A DNA stretch of 64,000 nt, from the NCBI RefSeq assembly GCF_900115925.1, contig NZ_FOYF01000002.1, forward strand, positions 530,194-594,193. Direction: 5' to 3'. The translations under genes were made by a program, and so were the position numbers. Positions 45,564 to 54,578 of this stretch are shown piece by piece. This DNA comes from Bacillus sp. cl95 (lineage in GTDB: Bacteria > Bacillota > Bacilli > Bacillales > Cytobacillaceae). The notes under the pieces were generated by a model, which worked only from the letters and a program-made list of their open reading frames with translations, was not told the DNA's origin and searched no databases. Position 1 is the first letter of the stretch. Each line of letters opens with the position of its first letter.

Positions 45564-46517
45564 ATGCGAGATTACATAAAAAGAGTGCTGATTGCCATCA
45601 TTATGGCACTTTGTGTGAGTTTGTTGTTTTTGGGAGGTAAGCATCCTCAGGCCGCTGAAATGAATCTAAATGAACTGACTGCCCATTGGATTTGGCCTTC
45701 GGACGGGGTCATTACTGATACTTTTGGGACAAGGCATGGTCAACATAAAGGGATGGATATTGCTGGGGAAGTAAACACACCTATACATACAGTTGATAGT
45801 GGAATTGTTATGAAGTCTTATTTCAGTCAAACATACGGGAATGTCGTATTTGTAAAGCATCCCAATAATCTAGAAACTGTATATGCCCACTTGAGCGAAA
45901 GATTGGTAAAGGAAGGGCAAAAAGTAAAGCAGGGCGACCTAATTGGCAAGATGGGGAATACGGGACAGTCATCTGGTGTTCATTTGCATTTGGAAGTACA
46001 TGTATCAGAATGGACCTATGAAAAGGAAAATGCACTTGATCCGATAATGGTTTTAGGTGAAGTAGATTTAGGCACACCTGTACAAGCGTTTGCCAAGAAA
46101 AATAGTGATCCTGCCGTTGTCACCATTAGTCCTGCAAAGTCTGGTGAGGAAAATATAATCACTTCTTCAGTTAAAAAAGAACAAAAACTAGAGAGTAAGA
46201 ATGATGAAAGACACAACGGAACAACTCAACATACTGTTCAAAGTGGTGAAACTTTATGGTCAATTGCAAACAAGTACGGAGTATCTCTGGACACGCTTAA
46301 GAAAATAAACAACCTTTCAAGCGATGTCATTAAGAATAATCAAAAATTGACGATAGCCTCTACATTTGTACAAAAGCATGTTGTTAAGAATGGTGAAAGT
46401 CTTACCTCTATTTCGCGGAAGTACAGGGTTAGTATAAATGAAATTAGAATTACGAATAGCTTAAATTCGGACATCATTTTTCCTGATCAAATCTTAACTA
46501 TTAAGAAGAAGGAATAG
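45564..46517 (+). CDS. M23 peptidoglycan endopeptidase with two LysM domains
   Basis: A 317-residue secreted or membrane-anchored hydrolase. N-terminal hydrophobic segment (about 7-25) is a signal or anchor. The LytM/M23 domain has HGQHKGMDIAG (H-x-x-x-D, about 60-66) and the second zinc motif HLHLEVH (about 140), so the active site looks complete. A Ser/Lys linker leads to two C-terminal LysM repeats, HTVQSGETLWSIANKYGVSL and HVVKNGESLTSISRKYRVSI. Many bacilli carry such enzymes for wall turnover or spore coat/cortex work. It stands alone between rsiX and the FMN riboswitch. Confidence 0.88.
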   Translation: MRDYIKRVLIAIIMALCVSLLFLGGKHPQAAEMNLNELTAHWIWPSDGVITDTFGTRHGQHKGMDIAGEVNTPIHTVDSGIVMKSYFSQTYGNVVFVKHPNNLETVYAHLSERLVKEGQKVKQGDLIGKMGNTGQSSGVHLHLEVHVSEWTYEKENALDPIMVLGEVDLGTPVQAFAKKNSDPAVVTISPAKSGEENIITSSVKKEQKLESKNDERHNGTTQHTVQSGETLWSIANKYGVSLDTLKKINNLSSDVIKNNQKLTIASTFVQKHVVKNGESLTSISRKYRVSINEIRITNSLNSDIIFPDQILTIKKKE

Positions 46518-46666
46518 GGAATTTGATTACTAATACACAAATGTCAAGAGCTGAAGCAAATTTTTGCTTTGGCTTTCTCCATATCCTGTTAAAAGGCAAT
46601 AAAGTTATTTTTCTTCACAAGGGGATATTTTTTATATATAATGGATAGGTAACTAAATATTGATCT

Positions 46667-46795
46667 ATCTTCGGGGCAGGGTGAAATTCCCGATCGGCGG
46701 TAATGAGATTAGTCTCTAAGCCCGCGAGCCTGTGTTTTGGGCAGGATTTGGTGCGATTCCAAAGCCGACAGTATAGTCTGGATGGGAGAAGGTGG
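46667..46795 (+). ncRNA. FMN riboswitch (RFN element)
   Basis: All RFN landmarks are present in order: TCTTCGGGGCAGGGTGAAAT, TCCCGATCGGCGGT, AGCCCGCGAGC, GATTTGGTGCGATTCCAAAGCCGACAG (spanning 46745-46771) and the closing GTCTGGATGGGAGAAG. It binds flavin mononucleotide and turns off the downstream riboflavin transporter. Confidence 0.97.
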
Positions 46796-46806
46796 AGGTT
46801 CTGCAG

Positions 46807-46891
46807 ACGTTCAAAAATGCTAGGTTTGAACGTTTATTGCGCATGCCTTTGTTTAATTCTCCTCAAGTCTTTGATTTGAGGATTTTATTTT
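46807..46891 (+). terminator. FMN riboswitch expression platform and terminator
   Basis: Two hairpins follow the aptamer. ACGTTCAAA/TTTGAACGT at 46807-46833 has no T-run. TCCTCAA/TTGAGGA at 46860-46882 with TTTTATTTT is the likely FMN-dependent terminator. The first may be, or may compete with, the antiterminator. Confidence 0.75.
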
Positions 46892-46955
46892 GCATGGGTT
46901 TGTGTTTGCTGAACCTTTCTTCTTAACGTGGTGGATCACAAAAGGAGAGAGGAAC

Positions 46956-47534
46956 ATGAAGAAAATGAATGTAAGAACGATGGTATCAATTGGAATGCTG
47001 AGTAGCATAGCGTATGTATTAATGCTATTGAATTTTCCGCTTCCGCCATTTCCAAACTTTTTGATGATTGATTTTAGCGATCTTCCAGCTTTGGTCGCAA
47101 CATTAGTTTTTGGTCCGTTAGCAGGCATTTTGGTCGAGTTATTTAAGAATGTGCTTGATTATATGATGACGGGCAGTGCCACAGGTGTACCAGTTGGGAA
47201 TATTGCTAATTTTGTTGCAGGGATACTTTTTATCCTACCAACCTATTATATCTATCAAAAGTTGAAAACTAAAAAAGGGATGTCACTTGCACTAGCAGCA
47301 GGAACGATCTTCATGGGTGTTCTTATGAGCGTCCTAAACTACTATGTATTCTTGCCAGCCTACACATTTTTCCTGAATGCGCCTGCAATGTCTGGTCCAG
47401 AAACACGCCAATTCGTTGTGAATGCAATCTTACCATTTAATGTTGTAAAAGGCTTAATTATTTCAGTGATTTTCATGGCCATATTTGCTAAGATGCAAAC
47501 ATGGATTAATAAACAAACCGTAATAAAAGCATAA
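46956..47534 (+). CDS. ribU: Riboflavin transporter RibU (ECF S component)
   Basis: A 192-residue membrane S component (FmnP/YpaA) that binds riboflavin and works with the shared EcfAAT module encoded elsewhere. About six transmembrane helices are visible. MLLNFPLPPFPNFLMIDFSDLPAL, GPLAGILVELFKNVLDY and LPFNVVKGLIISV are family signatures. AAAGGAGAGAGG precedes the ATG at 46956. The FMN riboswitch upstream confirms the ligand. Confidence 0.96.
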   Translation: MKKMNVRTMVSIGMLSSIAYVLMLLNFPLPPFPNFLMIDFSDLPALVATLVFGPLAGILVELFKNVLDYMMTGSATGVPVGNIANFVAGILFILPTYYIYQKLKTKKGMSLALAAGTIFMGVLMSVLNYYVFLPAYTFFLNAPAMSGPETRQFVVNAILPFNVVKGLIISVIFMAIFAKMQTWINKQTVIKA

Positions 47535-47540
47535 AAAATA

Positions 47541-47568
47541 AACCCCCTTCGATAAGAAGGGGGTTTTG
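47541..47568. terminator. Bidirectional terminator ribU/fer
   Basis: AACCCCCTTC / GAAGGGGGTT between convergent genes, T-rich on both exits. Confidence 0.92.
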
Positions 47569-47575
47569 TTAATGA

Positions 47576-47893
<318 letters not shown>

Positions 47894-48105
47894 TCAACCT
47901 CTATTGTAAAACTCAAACTTCAACTTTTCAATAGTAAATGTATTGAGAATGCTTATCACAGTAAGCTCCTCTATGAGTGGTATTACAAAAATCAACAGAT
48001 TTCAACAAAGGATAAGTAGTTTCATGGTAAAATAATAGAAGAATAAGTAAAGATGTTTAAGATTAAAATGTTCAATAAAAAGTGGGTAGGCAGGTGACAA
48101 TTGAA

Positions 48106-49158
48106 TTGGACTTTTTAGATATGCTAATCATAAATTGCTTAAGAAACCTTAAAGGTGAGAGGTCGATTAACGCCATCTTTCATCTCTTAAAAGGAAAAAA
48201 ATCATCACAGACAATTCAAGATGCTCATCTGTTTGGACTTACAAGCTTATTTCAAACTTCAGAAGTTATTACGAAAGCGGAAATTCAGGATGTGATTGGA
48301 AGGCTTGAAAAGAAAGGTTGGGTTACCTCCATTTCTAAGGAACATTATGTGATAACTCCTGTGGGGGAAATAGAACTTCAGAAGATTCTTAGTATTAGGC
48401 CATTACCTATTCACTTGAATGGTTGGAAATACCACCATATTACGAATGTATTTTGGGAGCGTTTATCACTTTTGGTTCAAGTTGTTTCAAATCTTATTTA
48501 CCATGAACAGCATTATTTTCCAGTACAAAGAAAAAGGGATATCCACCTTTGGTTAAAGGATTTATTAAAGTCCAATAAGGATGATCGGGATTTAATTGGT
48601 GAGACCTTGTATAATGAACTTTCTACAAGTTTAAATAAAGATGAAAGAATCATCCCTCAAGCTCTTGTCATACGATTAACAGGGTATAAATCAATCGGAT
48701 TAACTCTCGGGCAAGCTGCTGAAAAGCTTGGCATGGATATTACCCATTATCATCTTGAATTTCTGAATGTTATCCATTATTTGATTCAAGAGGTAGAAAA
48801 TCATAGAATAAAATATCCGTTATTATCGTCCCTTATTGATACGAAAAAGGTAACATTGACCTTATCAACTCAAAAAACATATGACATGCTTAATGCAGGA
48901 TATTCAATAACTCAGATTGCAAAATTCAGACGTTTGAAGTTAAGTACAATAGAGGACCATGTCGTTGAAATAGCTCTAAACGTAAAGGACTTTTCAATCG
49001 ATTCTTTTGTTGATGAAGAATTACAAATTTCGATTCAAAAAGTGGCTGAAAGTATATCAAGCAAGCAGTTAAGATACATACGTGAAAAATTAGCCCATGC
49101 CAGTTATTTTGAAATACGGTTGGCGTTGGCAAAGTCTGGTGAGCGACAATGGAATTAG
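48106..49158 (+). CDS. ypbB: YpbB, RecQ-associated helix-turn-helix protein
   Basis: A 350-residue protein of the YpbB family, with a C-terminal helix-turn-helix (YDMLNAGYSITQIAKFRRLKLSTIEDHVVEIA) like the HTH_40 found in helicase-associated proteins. KGERSINAIFHLLKGKKSSQTIQDAHLF near the N-terminus is conserved. I favour the TTG at 48106, with AGGTGA 8 nt upstream; a GTG at 48082 is the longer alternative. Its stop overlaps recS by 10 nt, so the two probably act together in DNA repair. Exact function unknown. Confidence 0.85.
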   Translation: MDFLDMLIINCLRNLKGERSINAIFHLLKGKKSSQTIQDAHLFGLTSLFQTSEVITKAEIQDVIGRLEKKGWVTSISKEHYVITPVGEIELQKILSIRPLPIHLNGWKYHHITNVFWERLSLLVQVVSNLIYHEQHYFPVQRKRDIHLWLKDLLKSNKDDRDLIGETLYNELSTSLNKDERIIPQALVIRLTGYKSIGLTLGQAAEKLGMDITHYHLEFLNVIHYLIQEVENHRIKYPLLSSLIDTKKVTLTLSTQKTYDMLNAGYSITQIAKFRRLKLSTIEDHVVEIALNVKDFSIDSFVDEELQISIQKVAESISSKQLRYIREKLAHASYFEIRLALAKSGERQWN

Positions 49159-50651
49159 AAATTTCCCTTAAAAAATACTTTGGATATTCCTCTTTCAGAA
49201 ACGGACAAAAAGAAGTAATTGAATCGATCTTAAAAGGAAAACACACGTCGGCCATGTTGCCGACTGGAACAGGGAAATCCCTGTGCTATCAACTGCCAGG
49301 CTACATAATGGATGGGAGTGTTCTCATTGTTTCTCCCCTGCTTTCTTTGATGCAAGATCAAGTGGATCAAATGAAGTTGTTTGGAGAGAAACGAGTAATT
49401 GCTTTAAATTCATTTTTAACTTATTCAGAGAGAAGATATGCCTTTGAACATCTTAAAGAGTTTAAATTCATTTTTATTTCCCCTGAAATGTTAGCTTTAG
49501 ATTATGTTACTGAAAAGCTTAAACAATTAAAATTGGCTTTGTTTGTAGTAGATGAAGCTCATTGCATTTCACAGTGGGGTTATGATTTTCGTCCAGACTA
49601 TTCCAAATTAGGTGATATTCGTAGCAACCTCGGAAACCCATTAACACTGGCATTAACAGCAACTGCAACAAAGGAAGTGCGTCAAGACATTCTTCGTTCC
49701 TTAAGAATAGATGATGCACATCAAATAGTATCAACTGTAGACCGGCGGAACATTGCGCTCTATGTCGAGAAGCTAGACAACCATCGAGAAAAATTGGAGA
49801 GATTGTTTGAATGTGTATCGACATTAAAGAGGCCAGGTATTGTTTATTTTTCAAGTAAAAAGATGGCCATGCAGGCAGCGGAAATGTTCAAAGACAGAGG
49901 GATTACAAAGGCAGATTACTATCATGGAGGTATGGATCAAGAGCAAAGAATCCTTGTGCAACAACAGTTCTTACATGGTCAGCTAGATGTTGTATGTGCA
50001 ACAAGTGCTTTCGGAATGGGTATTAATAAGGACAATGTCCGTTTTATCATTCACTTCCATATGCCCTTACAACTCGAATCCTATTTGCAGGAAATCGGGA
50101 GGGCAGGTCGAGATGGCGCTGAAAGTATTGCGATTTTACTACATGCTGTTGGAGACGAACAATTGCCTCTTCAACTTGCTGAAGGTGAATTGCCTTCTGA
50201 ATCGCAATTGGACTGGCTTGGAGTTTGGTTTAAGGATAAAAATGTCCCAGTAATTAAACTACATGACTTTGAAGATGAAGTAAGAGCAACCTGTGGATTA
50301 ACAGAAATTCAATGGCGTTTTATTTGTGATTTCCTCTTGAACAGAAGCAAGGTCTATATGCCTATTCCGATAATGATTGAGGAACTCAAAAAAGTGGTTG
50401 AATCACGATTAACACTAAAAAAACAAAATATTTTTACTGTCAAAGAATGGCTGGAGAATCATGCTTGCAGACGTCAATTTATCTTAGAATATTTTGAAGA
50501 AACCATGGACACTCATCCGGAAAAATGTTGTGATCTCTGTGGTATTAACCTTAATGACTATTATGGACAATGTGTAATTGAAGAAGACGACCAAGAGAAC
50601 GAAGTGGTTGATTGGGACTCATATTTAAAAAAAATACTATTAAATAAGTGA
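49149..50651 (+). CDS. recS: RecQ-like ATP-dependent DNA helicase RecS
   Basis: A 500-residue SF2 helicase with all motifs: I LPTGTGKSLCYQLP (about 36), II DEAHCISQWGYDFRPDY (about 134), III LALTATAT, V VVCATSAFGMGINKDNVR and VI QEIGRAGRDG. The short RecQ zinc domain has C-R-R-Q-F...C-C-D-L-C near 430-460. No HRDC domain is present, so it is the short RecS type rather than full RecQ. It starts inside ypbB. Confidence 0.94.
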   Translation: MELEISLKKYFGYSSFRNGQKEVIESILKGKHTSAMLPTGTGKSLCYQLPGYIMDGSVLIVSPLLSLMQDQVDQMKLFGEKRVIALNSFLTYSERRYAFEHLKEFKFIFISPEMLALDYVTEKLKQLKLALFVVDEAHCISQWGYDFRPDYSKLGDIRSNLGNPLTLALTATATKEVRQDILRSLRIDDAHQIVSTVDRRNIALYVEKLDNHREKLERLFECVSTLKRPGIVYFSSKKMAMQAAEMFKDRGITKADYYHGGMDQEQRILVQQQFLHGQLDVVCATSAFGMGINKDNVRFIIHFHMPLQLESYLQEIGRAGRDGAESIAILLHAVGDEQLPLQLAEGELPSESQLDWLGVWFKDKNVPVIKLHDFEDEVRATCGLTEIQWRFICDFLLNRSKVYMPIPIMIEELKKVVESRLTLKKQNIFTVKEWLENHACRRQFILEYFEETMDTHPEKCCDLCGINLNDYYGQCVIEEDDQENEVVDWDSYLKKILLNK

Positions 50652-50657
50652 GCATAC

Positions 50658-51263
50658 ATGATGAAGAATAAGTATAGCGAGTTGATTAATGAATTATCCG
50701 ATAAGGAACTAATAACCCATCTTTATTCTACTCAAATATTACTATTAATTATTTCGTTCGTATCAGGTATGATAGTGTTTGACGAATTTCCTTTCTTAAA
50801 CCAAATCAGATGGAACGATCCAAATATTATTTATTTTGGTATTTCGATTGGATTAGGGATAGTACTTTTGGATGTCATCTTAATGAAAGTCTTGCCTAAA
50901 TCGTACTATGATGATGGAGGACTCAACGTTAAAATTTTTAGCAATAGAAGTATTCCCCACATTGCAGTGATTGCACTCATGGTAGCGGTCAGCGAAGAAT
51001 TACTATTCCGCGGAGTCATACAAACTACCTTAGGAATGATAGTTGCAAGTGTCATTTTTGCGATCATACACTATCGTTATCTCTTTAGTCCGTTTCTATT
51101 AATAAATATTATTTTGTTGAGTTTTCTTATTGGCTTCGTTTTTGAATGGACAGGAAATTTGGCAGTTACCATTGTCATGCATTTTATTATTGATTTCTTA
51201 TTGGGAATTCACATTAAATATAAAAATGTTCCTAAACTTGATTGTAAGGAGGAAATTCAGTGA
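50658..51263 (+). CDS. ypbD: CPBP-family intramembrane metalloprotease YpbD
   Basis: A 201-residue CAAX-protease-like (Abi/CPBP) membrane protein with about six hydrophobic segments. The active-site motif SEELLFRG (E-E-x-x-x-R) is at about 113. His are in FAIIHYRYL (about 137) and VMHFIIDFLLG (about 175). Substrate unknown; CAAX prenylation does not occur in bacteria. It overlaps ypbE by 4 nt, continuing the recS-ypbD-ypbE unit. Confidence 0.9.
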   Translation: MMKNKYSELINELSDKELITHLYSTQILLLIISFVSGMIVFDEFPFLNQIRWNDPNIIYFGISIGLGIVLLDVILMKVLPKSYYDDGGLNVKIFSNRSIPHIAVIALMVAVSEELLFRGVIQTTLGMIVASVIFAIIHYRYLFSPFLLINIILLSFLIGFVFEWTGNLAVTIVMHFIIDFLLGIHIKYKNVPKLDCKEEIQ

Positions 51264-51943
51264 GTAAGGAAGATCCTTATCGTGATCAGGCTGAACGACT
51301 ACGACAAAGAATAGAAAAAATCCAAGAAGCTTCTGAAAAGAAAGATGAGTTACCTCCGAGAGGCAATCTTCATCGCCATAAATCTAAAAAGACGAATTTG
51401 AAAGTTAAATTCCCGGTTATTCGATTGCTTGTATTGTTTTTTATCCTGTTACCAATCACAATATTTAGCGTTTATTCATATTTAGAAGGGGATAATGAAC
51501 CTTCGAACGAGGCTGTCAAAGAAAATGATTCGGGATATGAAACTATAAACTTTGAAAAACGCAATGATGAGCAAAAGTCCGAAACTAAAAAAGAAGATTC
51601 AATAAATGAAGATCAGCAGTCAGATGTTGAAGAAAAGCCAGCAGACGCATCAACTCCTAGCCAAAAAGTAGAATCAAACAAAGTAATTCCAGATGCTGAT
51701 AAGCAAGAAGCAACCGGAAATGTTGTGGAGGAGAAGGCGAAACAAGAACAGCCTGCTGTTGAAAACATTCCGCCTGGAAATTACATATATCATACAGTTC
51801 AAAGTCAGGAAACTTTGTTTGCAATCGCAATGAAGTATTATCAATCTAAGTCTGGAATAGAAATCATCCAGAAAGATAATGGAATTAAAAACAATGATAT
51901 TAAGGCAGGTCAAGTCTTAAAGATCAGATCCAGCTCTAAATAA
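51260..51943 (+). CDS. ypbE: YpbE, membrane protein with C-terminal LysM
   Basis: A 227-residue protein with a charged cytoplasmic head (1-50), one transmembrane helix (about 55-75), a long Glu/Lys/Asp-rich linker (80-175) and one LysM domain (HTVQSQETLFAIAMKYY to GQVLKIRS). It probably touches peptidoglycan from the membrane. The start is a GTG after AAGGAGG. The order recS-ypbD-ypbE-ypbF is as in B. subtilis. Confidence 0.88.
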   Translation: MSKEDPYRDQAERLRQRIEKIQEASEKKDELPPRGNLHRHKSKKTNLKVKFPVIRLLVLFFILLPITIFSVYSYLEGDNEPSNEAVKENDSGYETINFEKRNDEQKSETKKEDSINEDQQSDVEEKPADASTPSQKVESNKVIPDADKQEATGNVVEEKAKQEQPAVENIPPGNYIYHTVQSQETLFAIAMKYYQSKSGIEIIQKDNGIKNNDIKAGQVLKIRSSSK

Positions 51944-52023
51944 TATTTTAGATTTAGTACTTTAAATCCATATCATAAAATAGGGGACAACCTCATACAT
52001 TCTTAGAGAATGGAGGTGTCATG

Positions 52024-52482
52024 ATGGAGTCCCCAATTTCCACACTCGATAACCGTACAGATATGGCAACAAAAAAAATGTTGGAAAATCTGGTGAAAAG
52101 AAAACGAAAGTTTGATGATTTTAAATTCAAACATGAAATGTCTATTTTTGGTACTATCACACTTTCTATCATTATGTTTGTATATTTATATTTTACAATA
52201 ATAAAGAATTATTCTTTCTCGTTTGCTTCCATGTTTTCCGCTTACGCAAATAATTCTAATCATTTGTGGCTCTTAATGGGATCAGTAGGAATGTTCGGGT
52301 TGATGAATCTCCTCAAAGAAAAGAGAGAGAAAGCTGAAAAGGAATTTCACAATCTTAGATGTGAGATTATTGATAAGAGCAAGGATCTTTGGAAAAAAGA
52401 AGAAGAATGGAAAAATCGTCATCTGGTTTATGAAATGATGAAAGATCATTATGATATTAATCTATATCACGAAAACAAGTAG
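52024..52482 (+). CDS. ypbF: YpbF family membrane protein (DUF2663)
   Basis: A 152-residue protein with two transmembrane helices (about 45-65 and 85-100), flanked by basic and charged helices (KEKREKAEKEF). NRHLVYEMMKDHYDINLYHENK ends the chain, typical for YpbF. GGAGGTG lies 6 nt before the ATG at 52024. Function unknown. Confidence 0.86.
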   Translation: MESPISTLDNRTDMATKKMLENLVKRKRKFDDFKFKHEMSIFGTITLSIIMFVYLYFTIIKNYSFSFASMFSAYANNSNHLWLLMGSVGMFGLMNLLKEKREKAEKEFHNLRCEIIDKSKDLWKKEEEWKNRHLVYEMMKDHYDINLYHENK

Positions 52483-52508
52483 GATCAGTCCAAAAACTGA
52501 TTCTTTTT
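52482..52508 (+). terminator. Terminator after ypbF
   Basis: GGATCAGT / ACTGATTC, 6-nt loop, TTTTTGT; overlaps the ypbF stop. Confidence 0.78.
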
Positions 52509-52639
52509 GTATTGTTTGGAAAGCCTTCCCTATCACATTTTCGAAAATTTGACATTTTTCATGCCTATGAAAAGAGGGTTTTCAAAAGGTGATGTTGAAT
52601 TAATAAAATATAGCTTGATTCTTATTAGAGGTGAGGAAA

Positions 52640-53275
52640 ATGTTCGTTAAAAGCATTATGATTCCTAAGTTTAAGAGTTATACTGTTCAGCAAGATGAAA
52701 CTCTCAAAGATGTTTTAGAGAAATTGGAACAACATCAGATTGACGCTCTTCCAGTATTAAACGGGGAACTTTATCTTGGTGTAATCAATAGGTATCGAAT
52801 TTACGAACTTTTTTTTAATTCACAATTGTCAAGAGACGAGTTCCTACAAGCAACTCTTGTAAAGAACGTGGTTTCCCACCAAGATAAATTCCTTCAAGGG
52901 CATGAACTTTTTGAAAACACTCTAGTTGATTTAAAGGATTTCCCATTGCTGGCGGTAGTTGATGAACAACGTAAATTTCTTGGTGTTGTGACAAGGTTCG
53001 ATGTAATGGAACAATTCCAAAGTGCATTTGGTGTAAATCGTCCTGGAGTTAGGATTGCTTTCACCTCGGTGGAAACAGAAGGAAGAATTGCACGTTTAGC
53101 AGAAATCGCCCACCACTTCCATGAACATATTATTTCACTGGTTACATTCGATGAAACAGATAAATTGGTTAGAAGAATCGTAATGAAAGTGGAAAAGAAG
53201 GACAACATGGATAAGTTCATTAAGAAATTAGAAGAGCACGGATTCAGAATTCTCGATATAGCAGAAGATCTGTAA
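52640..53275 (+). CDS. CBS-domain pair protein
   Basis: A 211-residue cytoplasmic protein with two CBS motifs (about 1-55, VQQDETLKDVLEKLEQHQIDALPVL; and 75-125, FPLLAVVDEQRKFLGVVTRFDVME). A C-terminal segment (GVRIAFTSVETEGRIARLAEIAHHFHEHII to LDIAED) looks ACT-like, as in AcuB-type proteins. CBS pairs bind adenine nucleotides or related ligands, so it may sense energy state. The partner is unknown. The start at the ATG after AGGTGAGG is preferred to a GTG at 52631. Not obviously part of the B. subtilis ypb set. Confidence 0.82.
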   Translation: MFVKSIMIPKFKSYTVQQDETLKDVLEKLEQHQIDALPVLNGELYLGVINRYRIYELFFNSQLSRDEFLQATLVKNVVSHQDKFLQGHELFENTLVDLKDFPLLAVVDEQRKFLGVVTRFDVMEQFQSAFGVNRPGVRIAFTSVETEGRIARLAEIAHHFHEHIISLVTFDETDKLVRRIVMKVEKKDNMDKFIKKLEEHGFRILDIAEDL

Positions 53276-53302
53276 GTTTTGAATTTGCGGAAAGAAACGA
53301 AA

Positions 53303-53337
53303 TCCTTCTCATACTTATGTATGGGAGGGGTTTTTTT
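53303..53337 (+). terminator. Terminator-like hairpin whose 3' arm is a ribosome binding site
   Basis: CCTTCTCATAC / GTATGGGAGGGG with TTAT loop and seven T, ending at the ATG of the next gene. The 3' arm GGGAGGGG is at the right distance to be its Shine-Dalgarno. Confidence 0.65.
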
Positions 53338-53703
53338 ATGTGGAAAAAGTGGGTTCAAACCATAATGGCTGTTTTTTGTGGTTATCTATTCGTGAAATGG
53401 GTTCCCGTTACACACCCGTTTCATATTACTGATTTTTTATTAGAGTTTATTTTTGATCCACTTGAGTTTTTGGCTGCATCCATATCGTTCGTAGCAGGAT
53501 TACTGTTGATTGGTCCAATGGTTCAAGAAACCATCTTGTACATTATCCAATTGGTAAAAGGAAAACAAAAATTGAGATTACAGTCACTCTATGGACTTTG
53601 TATACCCTCCGGTATGTTTGTTATAGCTGGTTCGGGTATCGTGCAAACCGCAGTTTTTTTTAGCATCTCATTGATTTATGGTATGATTTTAGTAAGATAC
53701 TAA
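53338..53703 (+). CDS. Hypothetical membrane protein
   Basis: A 121-residue protein with three or four hydrophobic segments (about 5-25, 40-65, 85-110). It starts MWKKWVQTIMAVFCGYLFVKW. No catalytic motif or conserved charged pair in the membrane is visible, and I do not recognise the family. It lies between the CBS gene and ypbG, 24 nt before the latter. Its ribosome binding site is part of a terminator-like hairpin, so expression may depend on read-through. Confidence 0.72.
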   Translation: MWKKWVQTIMAVFCGYLFVKWVPVTHPFHITDFLLEFIFDPLEFLAASISFVAGLLLIGPMVQETILYIIQLVKGKQKLRLQSLYGLCIPSGMFVIAGSGIVQTAVFFSISLIYGMILVRY

Positions 53704-53727
53704 TTTATTTATGACCTGAGGTGCATG

Positions 53728-54498
53728 ATGTTAATTTTTCTAATTACGATACTACTTTTTGGAATGGCTCTTTTTTTCTTCATGTTAAAAGAGGCTTTTG
53801 AAAACCGTGTAGTCGAACATAATATCAATTTGGAGGATTTTCCTGAATCCTTTGGTGAGGTTTCCATATTCTTCATTTCTGATGTTCATCGACGCAAAAT
53901 AGATGAAAAAATCTTGAATAAGGTAAAAGGAAAAGTAGATATCGTCATTATAGGCGGAGATCTAACTGAAAAGAAGGTTCCACTTTCAAGGGTCAAGGAA
54001 AATATTGCAAAGCTAAAAACTTTAGGACCTGTTTATTTTGTTTGGGGTAATAATGATTACGAAATAGATTATCATGAACTTGATGCGACTTTACTTGAAA
54101 ATGGTGTCAAAATTCTTGATAACACTGCCGTTACTTTTGAGTCGGAAAAAGAGGATAAGTTTGTTCTGCTTGGGGTTGATGAAATCAGTGAAGGAAGAGA
54201 CCGACTTGACCTGGCTCTTTCAGATGCAGGGGCAGGTGGTTTTAGGGTTTTGGTTTGCCATAACCCAAAGATTATGGAGCAAGTAAAGCCTGAATATCGG
54301 ATTTCTTTGGTACTTAGCGGCCACACGCATGGCGGTCAAATTCGTATATTGGGCTTCGGTCCTTATCAAAAAGGTGGAATAAGTAGAGTACATAATACTA
54401 CTGTTTTAGTTAGTAATGGATACGGTACGACGGCACTACCTCTAAGACTTGGTGCACCTTCTGAAACCCATCTTATTAAATTGAAGCAACAAATATAA
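53728..54498 (+). CDS. ypbG: Metallophosphoesterase YpbG
   Basis: A 256-residue calcineurin-like phosphoesterase with an N-terminal membrane anchor (about 1-20). Metal motifs are complete and in order: ISDVH (D-x-H), GGDLTE, GNND, CHNP and GHTHGGQ. The overall layout resembles UDP-2,3-diacylglucosamine or YkuE-type enzymes. Substrate unknown. Conserved position before ypbH in bacilli. GAGGTG precedes the ATG at 53728. Confidence 0.9.
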   Translation: MLIFLITILLFGMALFFFMLKEAFENRVVEHNINLEDFPESFGEVSIFFISDVHRRKIDEKILNKVKGKVDIVIIGGDLTEKKVPLSRVKENIAKLKTLGPVYFVWGNNDYEIDYHELDATLLENGVKILDNTAVTFESEKEDKFVLLGVDEISEGRDRLDLALSDAGAGGFRVLVCHNPKIMEQVKPEYRISLVLSGHTHGGQIRILGFGPYQKGGISRVHNTTVLVSNGYGTTALPLRLGAPSETHLIKLKQQI

Positions 54499-54504
54499 AG
54501 CAGA

Positions 54505-54541
54505 TACAAAATTTACTCAGCATAGTAGAGTTTTGTATAAT
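54505..54541. promoter_or_regulatory. Promoter overlapped by an inverted repeat upstream of the MerR/B12 gene
   Basis: TACAAAATTTACT and TAGTAGAGTTTTGTA form an imperfect dyad centred near 54521. A TATAAT -10 (54536-54541) overlaps its right arm and TTTACT (54512) is a possible -35 with 18-nt spacing. No T-run follows. It looks like an operator for autoregulation. Confidence 0.55.
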
Positions 54542-54578
54542 CATAACAAAGCAGGGTTGAAGTGACGGAGGATACTTA

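Larger units (their letters stand above)
46518..46955. other. 438-bp intergenic stretch
   Basis: Contains the FMN riboswitch aptamer, its expression platform and the ribU leader. The first 100 bp hold an AAGCAAATTT/TTTGCTTT hairpin (about 46555-46575) that may end the M23 gene. Confidence 0.8.
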
